From Syntrophaceae bacterium (GTDB lineage Bacteria; Desulfobacterota; Syntrophia; Syntrophales; UBA2185), in NCBI GenBank assembly GCA_017885225.1, contig JAFNGM010000113.1:31957-54883 (forward strand): DNA of 22,927 bases, read 5' to 3'. The translations under genes and the position numbers were made by a program. The notes below the pieces were generated by a model. It saw only the letters and a list, made by a program, of their open reading frames with translations, did no database searches and was not told the DNA's origin. This document shows positions 16,392 through 22,927 of this stretch, one piece after another; the stretch's first letter is position 1; each line of letters starts with the position of its first letter.

Positions 16392-18725
16392 TTATATCGC
16401 CTCTTGTAATACCGGGGAGATAATAGTATCGATATACGCCTCTATTTCTTCGGCATCGTCCATCAACAGTGTTCTCCTCAATGCCTCCTTTGCGTCGGCG
16501 TGCGTTACATTTCTTATCAGCTGTTTCATCACGGGCACTGAGGGGGCATTCATGCTCAGTTGATCAACACCCATTCCCAAATAAAGATATGCGCACTTCG
16601 GATTCGCCGCTGCTTCCCCACACACCACCACAGGCTTCTTCACTTTTTTGCACACCGAAACAACCTCCGCAATGGTTGAAATCACCGCAGGATGAAGCGG
16701 ATTGTACAGGGGTGCGACCTTTTGATTATTTCTATCCACCGCAAGGATAAACTGGACCAGATCGTTTGTTCCCACGCTGATAAAATCAGCATACTTTATA
16801 AGTTTCTCCAGAATAATGACTGCTGCAGGCACCTCTATGAGGATACCAATTTTGATGGCATTATCAAAGGGAATATCCTTCTTTTGCAAACGCGCCTTTT
16901 CTTCCTGTAAAATTTTCAGGATGTCTTTTATTTCCCTTACTGAGGAAATCATGGGAAAAAGAATTCTTAACGGGCCGAAGGCTGAGGCTTGTAATATGGC
17001 GCGTATCTGCTCCACAAACACATTCCTCAGCTCAAGGGATACCCTGATAGATCTCCAACCTAAATAGGGATTGTCCTCTTTCGGATAATCAAGGTAGGAG
17101 AGAAATTTATCGCCTCCTATATCGAGGGTGCGTATGGTGACTTCTTTTCCCTTCGCTGCGTCCAATACCCGCCGATAGAGAGTTACCTGCTCATCTTCAG
17201 AGGGAAAGCGCTCTCTCACCAGAAAAGGGAATTCCGTTCTGTAAAGACCGATATGGTCGGCCCCGGATTTTTCCGCCAGCTCAAAATCAGATAAAAGACT
17301 GACATTTGCGCCGAGTTTTACCTCGAAACCATCCCGTGTTTCAGGTCTTAACAGTCTAAATGCCTCAAGCTTTTCACCGTGCCGTGCCTTCTCATCTTCA
17401 AGCCTTTTGTATTCCTTAATAATAATCTCTGACGGATTGGGAAAGATAATGCCGGAGGTACCATCGACGATCAATATATCACCCTCTTGAATCTCTCTCA
17501 GCACAGCCCTGGGAATAATGATCATAGGTATCTCAAAGGACCTTGCCAGAATCGCCACATGGGACGTTTCGCCTCCTTTTGACAGAATGATGCCCTTAAG
17601 ATTCTCCTGCCGCAGGAGGATCAATTCCGCGAGGGACAAACTGGATGCTATGATGATAGTCTTTCTGGAAAATATCCTGTGTTCCTCATCTTCGAGGCCG
17701 AGGAGATTCCTCAATATTCTTCTCCCCACATTTTCTATATCAAAACCCCTGTCACGCAGATAGGGATCTTCCATTTTAGAAAACACCCTCACGTAGTCTG
17801 AAATGACCTCCTTCAACGCATATTCTGCGGCATACTTCTTTTTTATATAGGCGATGATTTTATTCTTCAGGCCGCTGTCACGGAGATACATCAGATATGC
17901 ATGAAAAATACACTCATCTTCTGGTGATAGTTCAGATTTAACGTCATCGCAGAGTCTCACGACCTGATCCTCAGAGCGCTTCAGGGCATTGTTAAGCCTG
18001 ATGATCTCATGATCCACGTCATCGGCTTCATGAAAATATACCTCAGAAAATCCCACCGACTCCCGGAGGTAATGGGCATACCCATCGCCAAACCCGGCGG
18101 ACACAGGTATCCCTTTTACGAGGTCTTTTCCGTCGAGCTGCGCCATCTTTCGTCTTTGTGAATCGGAAACTATCTGCTCTGTCTCATCCGTCTTTTCCAT
18201 CATTATTTTCAGACTTCTGAGAAGATTTGTATATGCCGCCTCACCCGCTATCTGAGAGGCGATCATGGAAAATATGGGAATATCCGATTCATCAATGGCT
18301 GTTTCATCTAATGTCTGAATAACCAATACTCCGAGAATTTCTCCATGATACACGAGAGGCAATCCTAAAAAACTGTGGTACCTCTCTTCACCGCTGCCAT
18401 CGAAATACTTATATCTGGGATGGAGAGCGGGATTCTTTACCAGCACGGGTTTCATATCCTCGAGGACGAGACCCGTCAAACTCTCATGGACACCCATGCA
18501 TATTTTACCGACCATCTCCTCACGCAAACCGACTGTCGCCACCAGGGACAGGCAATTCCTGTCTCCGTCAAAGACATATATGGAACACACATCGACGTAA
18601 AATTTATCTGCAATGAGTTTCGCGATATTATGAAGCGTTTCCGCCGGGCCACTGGAATCTGTGATGATTCTTCCGACATCTTCAATGATAGATATGCTTT
18701 TTTCCTCAAATTTACCTGTTCTCAT
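16392..18725 (-). CDS. ptsP: GAF-domain phosphoenolpyruvate-protein phosphotransferase (PtsP, enzyme I of the nitrogen PTS)
   Basis: PtsP takes phosphate from PEP and passes it to the carrier protein NPr, starting the regulatory nitrogen-PTS relay. With the ATG at 18725 the product has 777 residues; the frame extends to a TTG at 18809, but AGGA lies just before the ATG and the extra residues look non-homologous. The layout is an N-terminal GAF domain (about 10-170), the enzyme I N-terminal helical domain, and the phospho-histidine domain with GGETSHVAILAR (active His about 389). A PEP-binding TIM barrel follows, with TIRTLDIGGDK, NPYLGWRSIRVSLE, SVGTNDLVQFILAVDR and the catalytic cysteine in VVCGEAAANP. 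The GAF domain distinguishes it from sugar-PTS PtsI. NPr and EIIA partners are not in the window. Confidence 0.95.
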   Translation of the reverse strand: MRTGKFEEKSISIIEDVGRIITDSSGPAETLHNIAKLIADKFYVDVCSIYVFDGDRNCLSLVATVGLREEMVGKICMGVHESLTGLVLEDMKPVLVKNPALHPRYKYFDGSGEERYHSFLGLPLVYHGEILGVLVIQTLDETAIDESDIPIFSMIASQIAGEAAYTNLLRSLKIMMEKTDETEQIVSDSQRRKMAQLDGKDLVKGIPVSAGFGDGYAHYLRESVGFSEVYFHEADDVDHEIIRLNNALKRSEDQVVRLCDDVKSELSPEDECIFHAYLMYLRDSGLKNKIIAYIKKKYAAEYALKEVISDYVRVFSKMEDPYLRDRGFDIENVGRRILRNLLGLEDEEHRIFSRKTIIIASSLSLAELILLRQENLKGIILSKGGETSHVAILARSFEIPMIIIPRAVLREIQEGDILIVDGTSGIIFPNPSEIIIKEYKRLEDEKARHGEKLEAFRLLRPETRDGFEVKLGANVSLLSDFELAEKSGADHIGLYRTEFPFLVRERFPSEDEQVTLYRRVLDAAKGKEVTIRTLDIGGDKFLSYLDYPKEDNPYLGWRSIRVSLELRNVFVEQIRAILQASAFGPLRILFPMISSVREIKDILKILQEEKARLQKKDIPFDNAIKIGILIEVPAAVIILEKLIKYADFISVGTNDLVQFILAVDRNNQKVAPLYNPLHPAVISTIAEVVSVCKKVKKPVVVCGEAAANPKCAYLYLGMGVDQLSMNAPSVPVMKQLIRNVTHADAKEALRRTLLMDDAEEIEAYIDTIISPVLQEAI

Positions 18726-18849
18726 AATTCCTATATCCGTATATTTCTTAAAGCCCACTTCTCTGCGCTTTGGTGTCACGAAGCTACCACGAATTCCGAT
18801 AATGAACAATTACATTCAGCAACATTTATTATTCTCATTCAACATTAGA

Positions 18850-18879
18850 CTTATACCCATGCGAAAGCACTCCTGAGAA
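18850..18879 (-). promoter_or_regulatory. ptsP: Candidate ptsP promoter in the divergent region
   Basis: Reading the - strand, TTCTCA (18879-18874) and TATAAG (18855-18850) are 18 nt apart and match the sigma-70 hexamers at four and five of six positions. This would leave a leader of about 120 nt before the ptsP ATG. A perfect 10-nt palindrome, CCCCGCGGGG, sits just upstream at 18893-18902. Support is by eye only. Confidence 0.3.
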
Positions 18880-18934
18880 CATAGCTTTCATTCCCCGCGG
18901 GGCAACTCTTTGTCCTATCCATACTATCCAATTC

Positions 18935-21100
18935 ATGATACACATATATGCGAAAAAATTCCCTTCAAACGAGAGTTTATCTATACTCTTTCCAATGGAT
19001 AAGGGAGAAAGAGATTCAACCGGTATGCAGCGGCATCACTCCAAGCGGTTTGCGAAAAATACTTTTCATAGAAGGCGTAAACCGCACGATCATGCGAGGC
19101 TTCAGGCGGATGCGGAACCGCTGCTTAAGGGGATATTCGCAAAAATCGGGAAGCCCGTTTCCACACCATTTACCCCGGATGAATTTCAACTTCATGCCCT
19201 GAAAGCCATTGGAAAAACCGATTGCCTTGTGATTGCGCCCACAGGGTCCGGGAAAACATGGATCGCGGAGCAGGCGATTCTGTCCGTATTTGAGAGGGGC
19301 GGGAGATGCTGGTATGCCTCTCCCCTGAAGGCGCTGACCAATGCAAAATGGGTCGAATTTGGACTCCATTTCGAAAACCGGAATGTCGGTATCTTAACAG
19401 GTGATACCAAAGAAAATGTCGATGCACCGATCATTGTGGGAACGACGGAAATTCTGAGAAACCAGCTCTACGATGTCATGCACCGCGGAGAGGATCTGAA
19501 CTGCGATCTCGTTATTCTTGATGAGGCCCATTTTCTGGGAGACGATGACAGGGGGGTGGGCTGGGAAGAGGTCATGATCTATCTCCCCGTCAGGATAAAC
19601 CTCCTCTTACTGTCTGCTACCATTGGAAACGGTGAAGAAATTGCCGCCTGGCTATCGAAGATACGGGGAAAGGAATGTGTAGTGGTAAGGGAGGAAAAGA
19701 GGCCCGTCCCCCTGTACCCCCTGTTTCTCCACCCTTCCGGGAGAATCATGCCGTATCTGGAAAAGAAAAGACTTTTCAGCAAGATCAGCGAATTCCTCCA
19801 TGAAAAAAAGAAAGGGAAGCCCTATCGTGGCAAGCCCCCCCACTTTGGGGAAATTATCGGAATTTTAGGGAAGTTTCAACTTCTGCCGGCCATCTTTTTC
19901 CTTAAATCACGATCAGAGTGTGATGCCGCCCTGAAAACCTGCGGGAGGCTGCCCGACAATGATGCAGACAATACGTTCCATTATACTCGGGAAGAGCTCG
20001 TATCCCGTTTTCCTTATCTGGAAAACCACAAACAGCTTTACCACCTGAACACTGCACGGGTGGCGTCCCATCACGCAGGACAACTTCCGGCCTGGAAATT
20101 CCTTGTGGAAACAATGATGAAAAGAGGGCATCTCCGCGCCATTTTTGCCACGTCCACCGTCGCCGCAGGCGTAAATTTCCCCGCCAGAACCATTGTCCTT
20201 TTTAATTCAGACCTCTTCAACGGCCGCGAATTCAATCCCTTAAAGGGTACAGAATTTCATCAAATGACGGGAAGAGCCGGGAGACGTGGTCAGGATAATA
20301 TCGGTTTTTTGCTTGTGGTTCCGGGAAGGTTCATGGATATTGACCACATACGGCGTCTTCTCTATAAAAAACCTGAAGATATTATAAGTCAGATAAAAAA
20401 TGATTTTTCCATGGTTTTGAACCTGCTTCTCTCTCAGACACCGGAAGATATCAGGAACATTTTTAAAAATTCATTCGCCATGTACCAACACACCTACAGA
20501 ATAAATAGAGGAGATGAGTTGGCTGAAAGCCATGATCTGTGGGAAGATTTTCTCAAACATTTACATTTTCTCCGAGCGGAAGGATTCGTCAATGAGAATA
20601 ACCGGCTTACGGAAAACGGCTTCTGGGCATCCAAGCTGCGGCTGGACCAACCCCTCCTTATCGCCGAATGTCTGAAACAGCAAGCATTCCCGATGGATAA
20701 TGAAAACCTCCTGGCAGCCATGATCGGGCCTTTTGTCTACGACGGTGATCAGAATATAAAAATAGCAGGCAAAAAACTTTCGCGAAAACTGATCCGTGCT
20801 TACAACCGGGTTCTCTCCACACTGAGACCGCTCGCTGAACGCATGAAGGCCGCGGGATTTTCTGTGTCTCCCCTCTACCTGTGGACATCTGCCGTCCTGT
20901 ACGATTGGGCCAGAGGCGTTGACTGGGATGATATTATCATGGCCGCAGGGCTTTCCGATGGGGATATGGCCATGCTGGTGCTAAGAACCGCCGATAACTT
21001 GCGGCAGATTACATCCCTGAAAGAAACACATCCCGAAATTGCAGCGCTCGCCGTAAAGGCGAGGGAGGCGATTCTGCGAGAACCGGTAATCTTTGAATAG
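18935..21100 (+). CDS. Ski2-like DExH-box helicase
   Basis: The 721-residue protein is a superfamily 2 helicase of the Ski2/Mtr4-like type, probably unwinding RNA or structured nucleic acid with ATP. In order it has a basic N-terminal stretch (about 30-60), a Q-like FTPDEFQ (79-85), Walker A APTGSGKT (101-108), motif Ia SPLKALTN, DEAH (196-199), SAT (227-229), and an insert rich in lysine and phenylalanine between the two RecA domains. Motifs TSTVAAGVNFPAR and QMTGRAGRRG (443-452) follow, then a helical C-terminal region of about 250 residues. No good ribosome-binding site marks the ATG at 18935; ATGs at 18995 and 19025 are alternatives, since conserved sequence begins only near residue 60. 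It is transcribed divergently from ptsP. Confidence 0.88.
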   Translation: MIHIYAKKFPSNESLSILFPMDKGERDSTGMQRHHSKRFAKNTFHRRRKPHDHARLQADAEPLLKGIFAKIGKPVSTPFTPDEFQLHALKAIGKTDCLVIAPTGSGKTWIAEQAILSVFERGGRCWYASPLKALTNAKWVEFGLHFENRNVGILTGDTKENVDAPIIVGTTEILRNQLYDVMHRGEDLNCDLVILDEAHFLGDDDRGVGWEEVMIYLPVRINLLLLSATIGNGEEIAAWLSKIRGKECVVVREEKRPVPLYPLFLHPSGRIMPYLEKKRLFSKISEFLHEKKKGKPYRGKPPHFGEIIGILGKFQLLPAIFFLKSRSECDAALKTCGRLPDNDADNTFHYTREELVSRFPYLENHKQLYHLNTARVASHHAGQLPAWKFLVETMMKRGHLRAIFATSTVAAGVNFPARTIVLFNSDLFNGREFNPLKGTEFHQMTGRAGRRGQDNIGFLLVVPGRFMDIDHIRRLLYKKPEDIISQIKNDFSMVLNLLLSQTPEDIRNIFKNSFAMYQHTYRINRGDELAESHDLWEDFLKHLHFLRAEGFVNENNRLTENGFWASKLRLDQPLLIAECLKQQAFPMDNENLLAAMIGPFVYDGDQNIKIAGKKLSRKLIRAYNRVLSTLRPLAERMKAAGFSVSPLYLWTSAVLYDWARGVDWDDIIMAAGLSDGDMAMLVLRTADNLRQITSLKETHPEIAALAVKAREAILREPVIFE

Positions 21101-21132
21101 TGTTCATGTCAATTGCCATCTTCTTTACTTCT

Positions 21133-21164
21133 CTCGAACCCTGGAATCCTCGACCGCTCGAACC
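21133..21164. repeat. Degenerate 8-nt tandem repeat in intergenic DNA
   Basis: Four consecutive 8-nt units follow one another here. The first and last are CTCGAACC, and the middle two, CTGGAATC and CTCGACCG, differ at two positions each. Further on (21212-21230) the sequence drifts into a CGAAATT-like repeat. Similar decayed short-period DNA is common between genes in some deltaproteobacteria. No function can be read from it. Confidence 0.5.
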
Positions 21165-21289
21165 TTTGCGGCGTAAAAGATCGAACTGATATCTTCGCCT
21201 CACTATGAAGAGTCGAAATTCGAAATCACAAATAATCAATGAACTCATATGAATTTTCTTTGAATTCCCCTTTTTTTATTATTTGTCGC

Positions 21290-21317
21290 TTGACTTTTCC
21301 GTAAACAATAGGATAAA
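21290..21317 (+). promoter_or_regulatory. Sigma-70-type promoter for tRNA-Glu
   Basis: TTGACT (21290-21295, five of six matches to TTGACA) is followed after 16 nt by GATAAA (21312-21317, four of six matches to TATAAT). The tRNA begins 38 nt downstream of the -10 element, a sensible leader for RNase P processing. An AT-rich stretch with seven T residues lies upstream of the -35 element. Confidence 0.6.
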
Positions 21318-21355
21318 AAGCCCCTCTTAACGAAATAAACCAAAGACGTACAAAC

Positions 21356-21431
21356 GTCCCTATCGTCTAGAGGCCTAGGACACCGGCCTTTCACGCCGGT
21401 AACCGGGGTTCGAATCCCCGTGGGGACGCCA
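21356..21431 (+). tRNA. tRNA-Glu (anticodon UUC)
   Basis: The 76-nt gene folds into a full cloverleaf. The acceptor stem pairs GTCCCTA with TGGGGAC, including one G-U pair. The anticodon stem CCGGC/GCCGG (21383-21387 with 21395-21399) encloses the loop CTTTCAC with anticodon TTC at 21390-21392. The T arm is CCGGG-GTTCGAA-TCCCCG type with the invariant TTCGA. The 3' CCA is encoded (21429-21431) after a G discriminator. It is a single-gene unit with its own promoter and terminator. Confidence 0.97.
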
Positions 21432-21440
21432 AACCATATC

Positions 21441-21477
21441 AAGAGGTTAGCGATGATCTTCGCTGGCCTCTTTTTTT
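21441..21477 (+). terminator. Rho-independent terminator of tRNA-Glu
   Basis: AAGAGGTTAGCGA (21441-21453) pairs with TCGCTGGCCTCTT (21460-21472) in a stem of about 13 bp that includes two G-U pairs, with a 6-nt loop. It runs straight into seven T residues (21471-21477). It starts 10 nt after the tRNA CCA end. Confidence 0.88.
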
Positions 21478-21603
21478 ATCGGTCAAAAGGCGGAGGCAAT
21501 GAGACGAAAAAATCACAGGGGTCGATAAAACGGAGATTGTTCATAGAATAGCAGTTGATGAGATGACTATATTTGGTAGGCCTGTCATAACCGGATCAAT
21601 GAA

Positions 21604-21635
21604 AGAAAGGCAGAGACCGAGATCCCTGCCTTTCT
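21604..21635 (-). terminator. Rho-independent terminator downstream of the beta-barrel gene
   Basis: AGAAAGGCAG (21604-21613) and CTGCCTTTCT (21626-21635) form a perfect 10-bp stem with a 12-nt loop. On the - strand the stem is followed by a T-rich TTC tail. It lies 20 nt beyond the stop codon of the beta-barrel gene, as expected for its terminator. Confidence 0.75.
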
Positions 21636-21655
21636 CAAATGACCGTTGATAATAA

Positions 21656-22333
21656 TTAGAATCTATACTTTAATCCTAAAGTTACCATGCTTGTCTTATA
21701 ATCAATTTGCGTACCATAATATTCATAGTAATAGTCATGGTCATTGTCATCGTTAGCTTCTGCAGCAAAATAACGATAGCCAATATCCATAGACAAATTA
21801 TTTGTTAAATCAATCTCCACTCCAAGCAATATTTGCCAGGCGAAGACAGTGTCATCATTGCTAAAGGAACGCGTGGCTGATGTTGACGAAAGCGATAAAT
21901 CAAAAGACGAAAATCCAAGACCTGCGCCAATGTAAGGGTGAATTTTTCCTTGTGGATATTTCGCAATTGCATTAAACATAAAATTATTAAATTTTACATC
22001 CCCTTCAACGGTACCACCCCGCGGCAATGTAGTCCTATCGATATCAGGATTTAAATGGCTGAATTCAAACTCAAAAGAGAAATATTTTAGCACGGGTGGG
22101 GTGATACCAAATTTAACTCCAAAAACCCAAGTCTCCTGAACGTTTACATCATATTTATAATCATAATAATAATAATTGTAATCAGAATACCGCAGTGATG
22201 CATCGGGACTGAATGTATAGCCTCCAAAAACACCCACATACCATCCAAGCTGAGCCGACGCGGTATTCAGCGGAAATACGGAGACAGCAATAACGAATAT
22301 AAAAACAGCAAAAGACCGAGCGACCTTTTTCAT
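21656..22333 (-). CDS. Outer-membrane beta-barrel protein (OmpA/OmpX-like, PF13505 type)
   Basis: This is a predicted small porin-like or adhesin-like beta-barrel of the outer membrane, 225 residues. The ATG at 22333 is favoured over a TTG six bases earlier because AAAGGAGG ends 7 nt before it. A signal peptide with an AXA cleavage site (about residue 27, ...NTASA) is followed by GWYVGVFGGYTF, alternating aromatic/hydrophobic strands, IHPYIGAGLGFSSFDL, LLGVEIDLTNNLSMDIGYRYF and a terminal YRF, the usual signal for barrel insertion. Two segments are strikingly rich in tyrosine and aspartate (about residues 50-64 and near 200-212). They are likely surface loops or edge strands. The gene is more AT-rich than its neighbours and stands alone with its own terminator. 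The substrate is unknown. Confidence 0.85.
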   Translation of the reverse strand: MKKVARSFAVFIFVIAVSVFPLNTASAQLGWYVGVFGGYTFSPDASLRYSDYNYYYYDYKYDVNVQETWVFGVKFGITPPVLKYFSFEFEFSHLNPDIDRTTLPRGGTVEGDVKFNNFMFNAIAKYPQGKIHPYIGAGLGFSSFDLSLSSTSATRSFSNDDTVFAWQILLGVEIDLTNNLSMDIGYRYFAAEANDDNDHDYYYEYYGTQIDYKTSMVTLGLKYRF

Positions 22334-22685
22334 GAGCAATCCTCCTTTGCATCTACGCCATTTGTGAAGTTAGAGAAGTTAAAAAAATCTTGAACTATCC
22401 TCTTCCTTTTTTGTAGTATCTGTCCGCTGCCGGGCTACTTGGTTTTCGCCCAGTGATTGACAAAGAATTTCTTTTTGATGGTCTGAGTTTAAGACAATCA
22501 GTTTTGTATGTCAAGGAGAATGGACGGCAAGAAAGTGCAGCATAAACTTCTTTTAAACCCGACCATCGACAATCCGGAGAAGTATCTGATTTTCGATTAA
22601 TATTCCGTGCCTTAAGCTCCCATATGTGTTATGATTATTCATAATAGAACTGCGACTCCAAGGCACTGCTGCAAAGGGTAAACCC
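22334..22685. other. Gene-free region between divergent genes
   Basis: These 352 nt separate the beta-barrel gene (- strand) from the beta-propeller gene (+ strand). The AAAGGAGG site of the former lies at 22341-22348 (- strand). A TATGAT hexamer at 22630-22635 could be the -10 element of the latter, but I see no convincing -35. A 30-codon frame (22508-22600) with an internal AAGGAG has no recognisable relatives. The GC-richer stretch 22419-22456 can form a weak stem. I see no riboswitch or RNA gene that I can support. Confidence 0.5.
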
Positions 22686-22927
22686 ATGAAGAAACATTTC
22701 CTCCTCATTCTTGCAGCCGCTCTCATGACCCTCCCATTGACTTCAAGCGTCCATGCATCCCTCGTTGCCTTTACGTCCAACGTCAGAGAAAACACGATCT
22801 CCCTTATCAATGTGTCCGACGGGTCCGTCCTTGAAACCATTGCTGTGGGCCGGGGCCCTCAGGGCTTGGCCCTCTCGCCTGATGGCAGATATCTTTATGT
22901 GGCCAATCAGCTTGATGACACGATATC
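22686..22927 (+). CDS. Exported YVTN-type beta-propeller protein, 3' end cut off
   Basis: An ATG at 22686 with AAAGGG about 7 nt upstream opens a frame that runs to the end of the window (80 complete codons). It begins with a signal peptide (MKKHFLLILAAALMTLPLTS) and a likely cleavage after VHA at residue 24. The mature start then carries a first propeller blade: NTISLINVSDGSVLETIAVG, then GPQGLALSPDGRYLYVAN. The GPxGLAxSPDGRYLYVAN pattern is diagnostic of YVTN/cytochrome-D1-like beta-propeller repeats. The full length and any extra domain lie outside the window. It is probably periplasmic or surface-located. A 95-codon frame on the opposite strand is a shadow of it. Confidence 0.85.
   Translation, partial: MKKHFLLILAAALMTLPLTSSVHASLVAFTSNVRENTISLINVSDGSVLETIAVGRGPQGLALSPDGRYLYVANQLDDTI

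Noticed and set aside
18375..18848. 157-codon + strand frame antisense to the ptsP 5' end
   Set aside because: It mirrors the PtsP GAF-domain coding sequence, which is clearly conserved; there is no independent support for the antisense frame.
21356..21655. tRNA-Glu as an integration site of a mobile element
   Set aside because: No integrase, no repeated tRNA 3' end downstream and no phage-like genes; the tRNA is followed by its own terminator.
22380..22460. Possible riboswitch or structured leader before the beta-barrel gene
   Set aside because: A weak GC-rich stem (CTGGGC/GCCCGG on the - strand) is present, but it lacks the conserved core of any riboswitch class I can recall.
22508..22600. 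30-codon frame between the beta-barrel and beta-propeller genes
   Set aside because: The only good purine-rich site (AAGGAG) is one base from an internal ATG, too close to use, and the peptide resembles nothing I know.
22553..22840. 95-codon - strand frame near the window end
   Set aside because: It is antisense to the signal peptide and first blade of the beta-propeller gene and has no recognisable features.
1..22927. CRISPR arrays, insertion sequences, toxin-antitoxin pairs or defence genes
   Set aside because: No regularly spaced repeats, transposase motifs, paired inverted ends or defence-type domains were seen on either strand.

Overview
The window reads as chromosomal DNA of a Gram-negative bacterium. 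Peptidoglycan-synthesis and divisome genes are followed by housekeeping genes, an outer-membrane beta-barrel protein and a GAF-domain PtsP. Gene order, a TIGR03960-type radical SAM protein behind ftsZ, intermediate GC content and degenerate short-repeat intergenic DNA suggest a deltaproteobacterial lineage (Desulfobacterota, perhaps Syntrophales). That placement is inference from general resemblance, not a computed result.

Bases 2-11769 hold the downstream half of a dcw (division and cell wall) cluster, all on the + strand and tightly packed: murF (5' end cut off), mraY, murD, ftsW, murG, murC, murB, ftsQ, ftsA, ftsZ. MurC, MurD and MurF add amino acids to the UDP-MurNAc peptide and MurB makes UDP-MurNAc. 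MraY and MurG build lipid I and lipid II. FtsW polymerises lipid II at the septum. FtsQ, FtsA and FtsZ belong to the divisome. Several junctions are overlapping or abutting (murF/mraY 0 nt, murD/ftsW 20-nt overlap, murB/ftsQ TGATG), which points to one translationally coupled operon. No ddl lies between murB and ftsQ, where many proteobacteria carry it.

Bases 11770-15843 stay on the + strand. A spacer with short hairpins and an imperfect direct repeat is followed by a radical SAM protein, an exported TPR protein with a C-terminal HLPGM-type module, an exonuclease III homologue with a TTG start, and a DUF484/GAF-like protein. The last three are closely packed and may be co-transcribed.

Bases 16081-18725 are on the - strand: a GAF-domain PtsP (nitrogen-PTS enzyme I) followed by a 78-residue membrane protein with a strong Shine-Dalgarno site. 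Diverging from ptsP is a Ski2-like DExH helicase (18935-21100). Next come a complete tRNA-Glu(UUC) with a recognisable promoter and terminator, an outer-membrane beta-barrel gene on the - strand with its own terminator, and the start of an exported YVTN-type beta-propeller gene cut by the window end.

I found no mobile element, CRISPR array, toxin-antitoxin pair or defence island, and nothing I would call a new multi-gene system. The observations most worth checking are a duplicated C-terminal peptide motif in FtsZ, the missing ddl, the cysteine-less HLPGM module on the TPR protein, the ptsP/small membrane protein pair, and tyrosine/aspartate-rich segments in the beta-barrel protein.
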